Below, in pieces: positions 16,569 through 24,803 of a stretch of DNA of 36,174 nucleotides. Below the pieces are notes generated by a model. That model worked only from the letters and a program-made list of their open reading frames with translations, was not told where the DNA came from and ran no database searches. Source of the DNA: an uncultured Alphaproteobacteria bacterium (GTDB taxonomy: Bacteria; Pseudomonadota; Alphaproteobacteria; Micropepsales; Micropepsaceae); NCBI GenBank assembly GCA_903928515.1, contig CAIYRG010000367.1:1-36174 (forward strand), read 5' to 3'. The stretch's first letter is position 1, and each line of letters begins with the position of its first letter. The position numbers were made by a program, and so were the translations under genes.

Positions 16569-17621
16569 ATGGGCATTGTCACTGCCACCGTTAACCCGAA
16601 TGTGCCGACCACTAGCCAGATCACCAACGGCGATCCGGGCGGCGAGGTTGTCTTTCCCACCGCAACCACGCCCGGCGCGTTCTTCGGCGGCACTCCGATC
16701 GTTCAGCCCGCCTCGCAGGGCAGTTTGCGCGGCGTGGCGGGCACGATTACCGTTCAGGCGGTGACGGTCACAGCAACCTCTGTGGCTCCGAACACGACCG
16801 CCGAACAGACATTCACGGTTACAGCGGCAATCGGCGCATTTGTCATCGCGCAGAAACCCACGGTGGACGCCGGTATCTCCATCGTCGGCGCGCGCGTGAC
16901 CACGACCAACACTGTCGGCCTGACCTATGCCAACGACACGGCAGCAACGATCACTCCGACCGCAACACAGACCTACACTTTCGAGGTTATCCCGGCTGCA
17001 ATGACGATCAGCGCCACGTTGTCGCCATCGGCAGTGGGCCCCAATGTGTTTGCCGAACAGCTTTTCACGGTGAACGGCGTCCCGGCAGGCTCGGCGGTTG
17101 CAGTCAACAAACCGACCGCTCAGGCGGGGCTCGGCATTCTCGATGCGCGTGTGGTTTCGGCGGGCCTTGTCGGCATCACGTTCGGCAACTTCACCGCCGC
17201 GACGATCACGCCCACGGCATCGGAAAGCTATTTGTTCTTTGCCTCGGCCGAAGTGGATATTGCGCCCGTGTTCAAGGCGCTGACCGCTGCTTTGACCCCG
17301 GTTTCGGTTGCGGCCAACACCAGCGCCGAGCAGACTTTCACGGTTCCCGGCTTGCTGGCCAACAGCCAGGTATTCGTCAACAAACCGAGCGCCACGGCGG
17401 GGCTCGGCATTGGCGGCGCGCGTGTCTCTGCGGCGAACACGCTGGCGATCAATTTCGTCAACAACACCGCCGCAGCGATCATTCCGCCAGCCGAAACCTA
17501 TACCGTCGGCTTTTTCCCCGGCGCCGCCCCGGCTGCTGGCTCCACAACCTCCTACAATTCGCAGATGGCCGGCTCGGATCACGCGGCGCTGGTTGCTCTT
17601 GGCTTGGTGGCCGCTCCATAG
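16569..17621 (+). CDS. Candidate head decoration protein made of three degenerate tandem repeats
   Basis: Three copies of AxNTxAEQTFTV...KPxAxAGxGIxxARV...ATITPTA. Confidence 0.75.
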   Translation: MGIVTATVNPNVPTTSQITNGDPGGEVVFPTATTPGAFFGGTPIVQPASQGSLRGVAGTITVQAVTVTATSVAPNTTAEQTFTVTAAIGAFVIAQKPTVDAGISIVGARVTTTNTVGLTYANDTAATITPTATQTYTFEVIPAAMTISATLSPSAVGPNVFAEQLFTVNGVPAGSAVAVNKPTAQAGLGILDARVVSAGLVGITFGNFTAATITPTASESYLFFASAEVDIAPVFKALTAALTPVSVAANTSAEQTFTVPGLLANSQVFVNKPSATAGLGIGGARVSAANTLAINFVNNTAAAIIPPAETYTVGFFPGAAPAAGSTTSYNSQMAGSDHAALVALGLVAAP

Positions 17622-17634
17622 TATGCAGTGAGGC

Positions 17635-18333
17635 ATGATCCGCTTCTGCACCCCATGCCTCGACCACAAAGTCGCCATCGAATACCTGATGAGCGCCTTG
17701 CATACCGAGAGACTGTTACTCGCCCGGTCCGTTGCCCACGAATGGTGCAACAGGCCGGGCGATCCTTTTGTGGCCAAGGCGCGCTCCACCATGGTTGCGG
17801 AGTTTCTGGCCAGCAAGGGCACAGACCTGTTTTTCCTTGACGACGATCTCGGATGGCCCGCCGAAAAGGTGCTGGAATTTATCGACCGCGATGAGCCTGT
17901 TTTGGCTGGGGTCTATCCGCAGAAGCTTGATGAGATCAGCTTTCCATGCTCGGTTGAAATGGGCGAGGATGGCGGCTTGATCGAGCGCGACGGGCTGGTC
18001 AAAGCTGTGCTGGTGCCGACAGGATTTCTGCGCATCAAGCGGTGGGTGCTGGAAAAGCTGTGGGACGAAGCGCCGCCCTATCGCGAGACCGACGCCAGCG
18101 GCAAGGTGCACGAATGCCGCGCGGTGTTCAACTCCGGGCCCGCAGCCGATGGGCAATGGTGGGGCGAGGATTTTGCCTTCTCGAACAGTTGCCAGATTGC
18201 TGGTATAGATATGTGGATAGACCCTGCTATCCCGTTCTATCATCGCGGGGCCAAGCGGTATGGTGCGCAGATGTCTCATTCGCTGGATGTGTTTCGGGAC
18301 AAGGCGCGAAAGATGAAGGATAAAGCAGCATGA
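17635..18333 (+). CDS. GT-A-type glycosyltransferase-like protein
   Basis: LYRERLLLARSVAHEW-like N-terminal half, DLFFLDDDLGWPAEKVLEFI (DDD motif), AVLVPTGFLRIKRWVLEKL, WWGEDFAFSNSCQIAGI. Confidence 0.7.
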   Translation: MIRFCTPCLDHKVAIEYLMSALHTERLLLARSVAHEWCNRPGDPFVAKARSTMVAEFLASKGTDLFFLDDDLGWPAEKVLEFIDRDEPVLAGVYPQKLDEISFPCSVEMGEDGGLIERDGLVKAVLVPTGFLRIKRWVLEKLWDEAPPYRETDASGKVHECRAVFNSGPAADGQWWGEDFAFSNSCQIAGIDMWIDPAIPFYHRGAKRYGAQMSHSLDVFRDKARKMKDKAA

Positions 18334-18755
18334 CCGAACACCAGGAATACCCGCTGACGATGGCGCACCCGGCCTTCAAGGCGTCGCAGTCTCTCCCCGT
18401 TCCCGGCACAGAGAAGCGCAACGCGCAAGGCCATCCGATCCCCGGCACCTGCGACTACCAAGGCACGCCCGAACGCCTGCCACCGGTCACTGTAGCCAAC
18501 GAGCAGGAGCGCGAATATTACGAGGCACAGGGCTATCGCGCTGCCGGTCATTCCGATCCCGGCGCCTATGCTGCCGCGCACTCGTCGGCGCCGCCTGCCA
18601 GTTATGTGCCGCAACGCTACCCGATGTGGGTCGAAGGCGTGCTATGCCACAACGAGGAAGACGAAGCGGCGGCGCTCGGGCTGGTCGATGACGACGCCGC
18701 GCCGGTCAGGAACAAAGGCGGGCGTCCGCGCAAGATCGTCGCAGAAGCGGCATGA
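18330..18755 (+). CDS. Hypothetical protein with a C-terminal AT-hook-like motif
   Basis: VRNKGGRPRKIV; ATGA overlaps on both sides. Confidence 0.6.
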   Translation: MTEHQEYPLTMAHPAFKASQSLPVPGTEKRNAQGHPIPGTCDYQGTPERLPPVTVANEQEREYYEAQGYRAAGHSDPGAYAAAHSSAPPASYVPQRYPMWVEGVLCHNEEDEAAALGLVDDDAAPVRNKGGRPRKIVAEAA

Positions 18756-19501
18756 CCACCGCTCTCGACATCATCACCGGGGCCTATGGGCTCTTGGGCA
18801 TCTATGGTGTCGGGAGCGCCATTGCCAGCCAGGATGCCCAGCTCGGGCTGTCTGTGCTGAACGACATGCTCGATAGCTGGTCGAACGAAAGCCTCACCAC
18901 CTTCGCCACGCTGGAACAAAGCTTCACGCTGGTGCCGGGCGTGCAAAGCTACACGATCGGAGTGGGCGGCACGCTCAACATGACCCGGCCCATTCGCATC
19001 CTCGAAGGGCCGGGCACCGCCTATGTGCAGGACACAAACGGCAACAACTACCCGGTGGAAGTGGTGCCGCGCGACAAGTGGAATATGTACTCGAACAGGT
19101 CGATGCTGATCACGTCCGACTTTCCGACGATCCTGTTCTATGACAACCAATACCCGCTCGGCATAATCAACGTGGCGCCGTTCCCGACCATTGCCTACAC
19201 GATGTTCTTCGACAGCTATTTGCAGCTTGCCGATCTGTCATCGCTAAACACCGCGATCAGCCTGCCACCCGGCTATGCGAAGGCGCTCAAAACCAATCTG
19301 GCGGGGGAACTTCACCCGTACTTCGCCGACAGCCAGCTTTCACCCGTGGTCATTGCGCAGGCGTTCGAGAGCAAGGGTAATATCAAGCGGTCGAATATGC
19401 GCGACGTCACGGCGGTGTTTGACGACGCGATCGTCAGCCGGGCGAACGTCAGCTACAATCCGTACACCGACAGCGTGGGCAGCTCTGTCGGCTCGCGATG
19501 A
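18752..19501 (+). CDS. P22 gp4-like tail accessory factor
   Basis: ALDIITGAYGLLGIYGVGSAIASQDAQLGLSVLNDMLDSWSNESLTTFA. Confidence 0.85.
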   Translation: MTTALDIITGAYGLLGIYGVGSAIASQDAQLGLSVLNDMLDSWSNESLTTFATLEQSFTLVPGVQSYTIGVGGTLNMTRPIRILEGPGTAYVQDTNGNNYPVEVVPRDKWNMYSNRSMLITSDFPTILFYDNQYPLGIINVAPFPTIAYTMFFDSYLQLADLSSLNTAISLPPGYAKALKTNLAGELHPYFADSQLSPVVIAQAFESKGNIKRSNMRDVTAVFDDAIVSRANVSYNPYTDSVGSSVGSR

Positions 19502-20928
19502 AACCGACCGAAACCCCTTTCCTCGGCATCGCCTACAGCTTGCGCTCGCAATCTCTTGCCGACCAACGCCTGATCAACCTCTACCCCGAAATCGTGGAAG
19601 GCAAGTCGGGTTCTGCGGCTGTGGGAGCGTTCTACGGGTGCCCTGGGCTCGATCTGGTGACAACAGTCGGCAGCGGTCCGATACGCGGCATGCTGGCACA
19701 GGAAGGCAATCTCTACGTTGTTTCGGGAAACGAGGCTGTCAGCCTGAACACGTCCTATAGCGCCACCAATCTTGGCACGTTGGCGACCGGTTCCGGGCCG
19801 GTCAGCATGATCAACAACACGACACAGCAAGCCATTTTCGACGGCGTGGGCGGATATTGCTATTCGGGCGGGACTTTCGCGCCCATCGCTCTGCCGTTCT
19901 CGAATCCGGGTGTCGCGGGCTACATGGACGGTTTCGGGCTGGTCAACGAGGTCGGAACCTTCAACCTCTGGCAGTCAAACCTGAATGACCTGACGACATG
20001 GGACGCGCTCAACTTCACTACAGAGGATGGGACTGCCGATAATGTCGTCAGCCTGATCGAATTCCACAACCAGTTTGCGCTGCTGAAAGAGGGTCACTTC
20101 TGCTTTTTCATCAACGCCGGGCTCAATGGTTTTGTGTTCCAACGGCTGGCGGGCGTCTATGGCGAAGTCGGATGCTCTGCTCCCTACAGCCTGTGCGAAA
20201 TCGATGAAACAATGCTCTGGCTGGGGCAGAGTTCGCACGGCGGGAATACCGTCTATGCGATGAAGGGCTATCAGGAAGATCGAATTTCGACGCACGCGAT
20301 TGAATTCGCCATGGACGGCTATGCGACGGTTTCCGATGCGATCGCGTTCACCTATTCGCAAGAGGGGCACAAGTTCTATGTGCTGACCTTCCCGACCGCT
20401 GGTGCAACGTGGGTGCTCGATCTGACCGCGACAAAGCGCATGGGCGTCCCGGCCTGGCATGAGCGGGCTTCGTTCGCAGCGGGCGAATTCGGGCGATATG
20501 CCGCCAACTGCTTTGCCTATTTCAACGGGGCTCTGCTTGTCGGGGATTACGCGAGCGGCAACATCTACAGCCTCGATCTTGGCAGCTTCACCGACAACGG
20601 CGCGCAACGGAAATGGCTGCGGTCATGGCGCGCGACGAACAAAAATATGTATGACGCCTTGCGCTTCAACTTCCTCGAAATGGCCTACCAGAGCGGCACC
20701 AACGTGCCGGACGGAACCAATCCTCAGGTCGTTTTGCGCTACTCTGACGACAGTTTCAAATGGTCTGCGGATCTGATCGGGGCGGCGGGCAAGACGGGCG
20801 AATACGCCAACACACTGCGATGGAACAGGCTCGGGATGACGCGGCGCGGGATGAACTTCGACCGCGTTTTTGAACTGTCATCGACTGACCCCTACATGGT
20901 TGCGCTGTTCGGGGCGGTGGTCGGATGA
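19498..20928 (+). CDS. P22 gp10-like packaged DNA stabilisation protein
   Basis: SLADQRLINLYPEIVEGKSGSAAVGAFYGCPGLDL; beta-propeller-like repeats; follows gp4-like gene. Confidence 0.85.
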   Translation: MKPTETPFLGIAYSLRSQSLADQRLINLYPEIVEGKSGSAAVGAFYGCPGLDLVTTVGSGPIRGMLAQEGNLYVVSGNEAVSLNTSYSATNLGTLATGSGPVSMINNTTQQAIFDGVGGYCYSGGTFAPIALPFSNPGVAGYMDGFGLVNEVGTFNLWQSNLNDLTTWDALNFTTEDGTADNVVSLIEFHNQFALLKEGHFCFFINAGLNGFVFQRLAGVYGEVGCSAPYSLCEIDETMLWLGQSSHGGNTVYAMKGYQEDRISTHAIEFAMDGYATVSDAIAFTYSQEGHKFYVLTFPTAGATWVLDLTATKRMGVPAWHERASFAAGEFGRYAANCFAYFNGALLVGDYASGNIYSLDLGSFTDNGAQRKWLRSWRATNKNMYDALRFNFLEMAYQSGTNVPDGTNPQVVLRYSDDSFKWSADLIGAAGKTGEYANTLRWNRLGMTRRGMNFDRVFELSSTDPYMVALFGAVVG

Positions 20929-21650
20929 GTTCGACCGGCACCTCCACAGGTATGCCAAGCCTCACCGCGCCGATTGCCGCGCCCAATACAGGCATTATAG
21001 AGCGCGTCTGGTATCTGTTCCTGCAACAGGTCTGGACACGCACAGGCGGGGTTACAGGCGGCATTTTGGGTGTGCAGTCGGGCAGTTTGATGGACTATTG
21101 CGGAGACTCTGCCCCTGACGGCTATCTGGCGTGCGACGGTTCGGCGGTCAGTCGCTCCACCTATTCTCAGTTGTTCGGCGCGATCGGCACGACATGGGGC
21201 GCGGGCGACGGCTCTACCACGTTCAACGTGCCTGACTTTCGCGGCAAGTTTCTGTTCGGTGCAGACGGTACGCACACGGTCGGGAGCAGCGGCGGCACTT
21301 CAACGGCGACACTGGCAACGGTCAATCTTCCCGCGCACAATCACCCTGTCATCGATCCGGGTCACAACCACGGCGTCACCGACCCGCAGCACAACCACGC
21401 GATAACCGATCCGGGCCACAGCCACACGGCGCTGGCAGCGGCGAGCACGAACACTGCCGGTATTCTGGCGGGGTCGGGGGTCGCGGGCAACACCGGCACC
21501 AGCATCACCGGAATTACGGTCAACAACGCTTCAACCGGGGTTTCGGTCAATACCGGGACGACTGGCATCACGACCGGGAACACCGGATCGGGCACCGCTT
21601 TTCCCATCATCCCGCCCTATGCGGTCGTTTTGAAGTGCATCAAGACATGA
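20925..21650 (+). CDS. Phage tail collar-domain fibre
   Basis: GYLACDGSAVSRSTYSQLFGAIGTTWGAGDGSTTFNVPDFRGKFLFGAD (tail collar domain) plus a His-rich HNH...HSH stretch. Confidence 0.88.
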   Translation: MSSTGTSTGMPSLTAPIAAPNTGIIERVWYLFLQQVWTRTGGVTGGILGVQSGSLMDYCGDSAPDGYLACDGSAVSRSTYSQLFGAIGTTWGAGDGSTTFNVPDFRGKFLFGADGTHTVGSSGGTSTATLATVNLPAHNHPVIDPGHNHGVTDPQHNHAITDPGHSHTALAAASTNTAGILAGSGVAGNTGTSITGITVNNASTGVSVNTGTTGITTGNTGSGTAFPIIPPYAVVLKCIKT

Positions 21651-22192
21651 AGCCCTTTGTCATCTTTTCGCTCCCTCGATCGCGCTCAGCATGGCTGTCG
21701 ATGTTCCTGAGTTATCGGGGCTTGGTGGTTGGGCACGACATCGGCGCGGACGGCTTGAGTGTCGCGCAATTCATGGACCGCGTATGGCCCGGAACGTGCG
21801 AGACTGGCGCGGCGTTTGCGTGGCCGGTGATCCGCGATTTTCTACCGGGCGCAAAGTTCGTCACCGTGCGCAGGGACAGGGCTGAGGTTTGCGCGAGCCT
21901 GGCGCGCTTTGGCCTGACCGGGTACGAAGATGAAATGCGAATGAGAGACGCGCATATGGACGTCATAGAGCACCTGCCCGGCACGATCCGGTTTGAATAC
22001 AGCGACCTGTCGAACGGCCAGAAATGCGCCCAATTGTTCACGCATTGCCTCGAAGTGCCGTTTGACCTGAAATGGTGGTGTCGGTTGGACGCGCTCAATA
22101 TTCAGGTCGATATGGCCAAGCAGGTGCAAAAACTCATCGACAACCGCGACCAGATCGAAAGGCTTAAATCTGATGCTCGTGGTTGCCTCTGA
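21647..22192 (+). CDS. Sulfotransferase-like P-loop protein
   Basis: FVIFSLPRSRSAWLSMFLS (5'-PSB loop-like) and KFVTVRRDRAEVCASLARFGL (3'-PB-like) motifs. Confidence 0.7.
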   Translation: MKPFVIFSLPRSRSAWLSMFLSYRGLVVGHDIGADGLSVAQFMDRVWPGTCETGAAFAWPVIRDFLPGAKFVTVRRDRAEVCASLARFGLTGYEDEMRMRDAHMDVIEHLPGTIRFEYSDLSNGQKCAQLFTHCLEVPFDLKWWCRLDALNIQVDMAKQVQKLIDNRDQIERLKSDARGCL

Positions 22193-22640
22193 GCCGTGGT
22201 CAAGTGAATGGTGGGCCGAAGCGCGGCCATTGGCTGAGGCGCATTTCAGTGAGACAGACGGCGACGACATCGAGCCGCGCCGCAAGTTCAAGCTGTCCGA
22301 ACGCCTTATGGCCTTGATGTACGAGGCCGGGGCTATGCGCCTGATCACCGCGCGCCGCGACGGCGTGATGATCGGTTATCACACATGGCAGATTTCCGAA
22401 GATGTCGAGAGCGAGGGGCTTTTGGTCGCGTTCATGGGCGGCTGGTATTGCGCGCCGGACAATGCCCGCGCGGCTGTCGCGCTGTTTGATGAATCGGTGG
22501 CGGTGCTGAAATCGATGGGTGTGCAGTGCATTTTTCCGCACCACAGGACCAAGGGGCGCGGCGCAAATATTGGCAAGTTTTTTTTGCGTCGTGGTGCTAT
22601 ACCGATACAGACGACGTATTCTTTGTGGATAGGCGACTGA
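22173..22640 (+). CDS. GNAT-like acetyltransferase
   Basis: RLITARRDGVMIGYHTWQI...ARAAVALFDESVAVLKSMGVQCIF...GKFFLRRGAIPIQTTYSLWI, GNAT-like layout. Confidence 0.6.
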   Translation: MLVVASEPWSSEWWAEARPLAEAHFSETDGDDIEPRRKFKLSERLMALMYEAGAMRLITARRDGVMIGYHTWQISEDVESEGLLVAFMGGWYCAPDNARAAVALFDESVAVLKSMGVQCIFPHHRTKGRGANIGKFFLRRGAIPIQTTYSLWIGD

Positions 22641-22641
22641 T

Positions 22642-23397
22642 ATGGCCAGCGTGACTCTCGGCGTGATTGGACTTGGCTCTGCGGCAATCGGCGCGGTTGG
22701 CGCTTCGAGCGCGGCCAATGCGCAAGAGGCGGCAGCAAACAACGCAACCGCCGTTCAGGAGCAAATGTATAACCAGACGGTTGCGCGCGAACAGCCGTAT
22801 GTGGCGGCTGGCGGCAATGCTCTGACAGCATTGATGCAGGGCGAAGGGTTGGCGACCGGTCAGAGCGATCCGAACGTCGCGAACGGGTCTTTGTCGGCAC
22901 CGTTCAACCCCGCGAACCTTGCGCAGACTCCGGGGTATCAGTTTGCGTTGCAGCAAGGCGAGCAGGGCGTTGCAGATCAGGCGAGCGCTACCGGTGGCGT
23001 GGGCGGCGGCAACACGCTCAAGGCGCTGACACAGTATGGCCAGGGCCTCGCCAGCACCACCTATCAGCAGCAGTTCAACGACTACCTTACGCAGCAGCAG
23101 CAGCAGTTCGGCAACCTTCAGACGCTGGCTGGATCGGGCCAGAATGCCGCTGCCAATCTCGGTGCGCTCGGGGCGCAGACTGGGCAGAATATCGGCAATA
23201 ACATCATTGGCGCGGGCAATGCGTCGGCGGCGGGCACTGTTGGTGCGACCAACGCGATTACCGGGGGCATCAACAACCTGTCGAGCAACTATCTGCTGAG
23301 TTCGTTGCTTGGCGGCGGTGGAAGCGGCTTGTTTAGCGGGGGCGGCGGGACCAGCGTATTCAACGGCGGCGGTGCCGTTGGCGGGGCCTCGGCATAA
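22642..23397 (+). CDS. Ejection/DNA transfer protein (P22 gp7-like position)
   Basis: Ala/Gly/Gln-rich; SAANAQEAAANNATAVQEQMYNQTVAREQPYVAAGGNALTALMQ, PGYQFALQQGEQG. Confidence 0.75.
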   Translation: MASVTLGVIGLGSAAIGAVGASSAANAQEAAANNATAVQEQMYNQTVAREQPYVAAGGNALTALMQGEGLATGQSDPNVANGSLSAPFNPANLAQTPGYQFALQQGEQGVADQASATGGVGGGNTLKALTQYGQGLASTTYQQQFNDYLTQQQQQFGNLQTLAGSGQNAAANLGALGAQTGQNIGNNIIGAGNASAAGTVGATNAITGGINNLSSNYLLSSLLGGGGSGLFSGGGGTSVFNGGGAVGGASA

Positions 23398-24803
23398 TGC
23401 CGGTCGATGCCTCCATCCCGCTCGCGATCAACCCGCAGCCGCAAAACCAACTTGCGGAGGTCTATGGCACTGCGCTCAAAATCAAGCAGATGCAGATCGA
23501 CCAGCAGGAGCAGCAATATCAGGTGCAGCAGCGCAACGCATTGCGCTCGATCCTGACTGAGCCCGATGCGGTTGATCCAGGCACTGGGCGGATCAGCAAG
23601 AACGCTTTGTCGAAAGTGCTGCGGGTCGATCCTGCAACTGGCGAAAAACTGCTTTCGACCAACGCGCAAATTGATGAGCGTCTGGCGCAGGCCGATCACA
23701 CGAAGAGCGAAACCTATGTCACCAAGCAGAAGCTCCTTTCGGAAGGCGCGGGTGCGTCGGTGGTGGCTTATGACGAGGCTCTGAAAGAGGGAAAGAGCCC
23801 CGACGCCGCAAGGCTGGTGGCGCAGCAGGTCTATACTGAACAACTCGAAAGCCTTGGCAAGTCTGGCATGTTCAGTGTGGACGAGATTGATAAATTGCCG
23901 GGCGATTTCGACCCGATTCGCACCCGTTCGTCTGCTTTGACGCTTGAGCAGGCGATCAAACAGCGCGAAACCGAAAGCCGCGAAAAGCAGACGGAGGCCG
24001 CTCTTGGCGAGCGCACGCGGCATGACAGGGTAACAGAAAAACGGGCTCAGGAAAGCGCCGACACCAAGGGCGAGCAAATCCTGACCGACCCGAAAACCAA
24101 CACGCAATACATTTTCAACCCGACCGCCCCGGCCGGGCAGAAGTTCACCACGCTTGATGGCAAGCCCTATATCCCGCAAGGTGCGCAGAAGATCGCGGGT
24201 GGCACGCCGCGCTCTGCCGCTGCCATGGCGACGCAAAAATACATGGAAGAGCATCCGGGCGCGACGGCTGAGGAGCTGGTCAAGTTCAACTCTGACCTTG
24301 CGTCCGGCCGGGCAGCGGGAACCTATACCGGCAAGCGCGGCGCACAGCTTGAGCAGGGCGTGAAGGCGATTGATGGCCTGATCGATCAGGCCAAGGCGGT
24401 CTATGCGAAACTGCCGCGCGGCCGGTTCATGCCTTACAACAAAATGCAGCAAGCGTTTGAGAGGGGCACCGCCGATCCCGACCAAGCTGAGGCGTTCGTC
24501 GCGACGGAGGCTGTCGTCAACCAGTGGGCCCGGAATATCAGCCCGACCGGGCAACTCACCGTCAGCGCGGTCAAGCGCGGCGAAGAAATGCTGTCGTCTG
24601 CAACAAGCCATGAAGCCTATGAGCGCGTGCTTGACCGGATGGCCAAGGAAAGCGTTGTTGAGCGCGCCAGCTTGCCGCAGAAGGGCGAGAGTGAGGGCAA
24701 ACACCCGCCGCTAAGCATGCTCAGCCGCGACAAAATCACCACCTTCAAGAACGGCCAGAGGTGGACAATCGGACCCGATGGCAACGCTCGGCAGGTGCAA
24801 TAA
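23397..24803 (+). CDS. Ejection protein (P22 gp20-like position)
   Basis: Long helical Gln-rich protein between the gp7-like and gp16-like genes; TAATG overlap with the next gene. Confidence 0.7.
   Translation: MPVDASIPLAINPQPQNQLAEVYGTALKIKQMQIDQQEQQYQVQQRNALRSILTEPDAVDPGTGRISKNALSKVLRVDPATGEKLLSTNAQIDERLAQADHTKSETYVTKQKLLSEGAGASVVAYDEALKEGKSPDAARLVAQQVYTEQLESLGKSGMFSVDEIDKLPGDFDPIRTRSSALTLEQAIKQRETESREKQTEAALGERTRHDRVTEKRAQESADTKGEQILTDPKTNTQYIFNPTAPAGQKFTTLDGKPYIPQGAQKIAGGTPRSAAAMATQKYMEEHPGATAEELVKFNSDLASGRAAGTYTGKRGAQLEQGVKAIDGLIDQAKAVYAKLPRGRFMPYNKMQQAFERGTADPDQAEAFVATEAVVNQWARNISPTGQLTVSAVKRGEEMLSSATSHEAYERVLDRMAKESVVERASLPQKGESEGKHPPLSMLSRDKITTFKNGQRWTIGPDGNARQVQ

Noticed and set aside
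16524-17822. 432-aa antisense ORF opposite the repeat protein
   Set aside because: Arg/Cys/Gly-rich shadow translation spanning several genuine plus-strand genes.
23289-24704. 471-aa antisense ORF opposite the ejection protein
   Set aside because: Shadow ORF; plus-strand gene fits the P22-like order and overlaps correctly.
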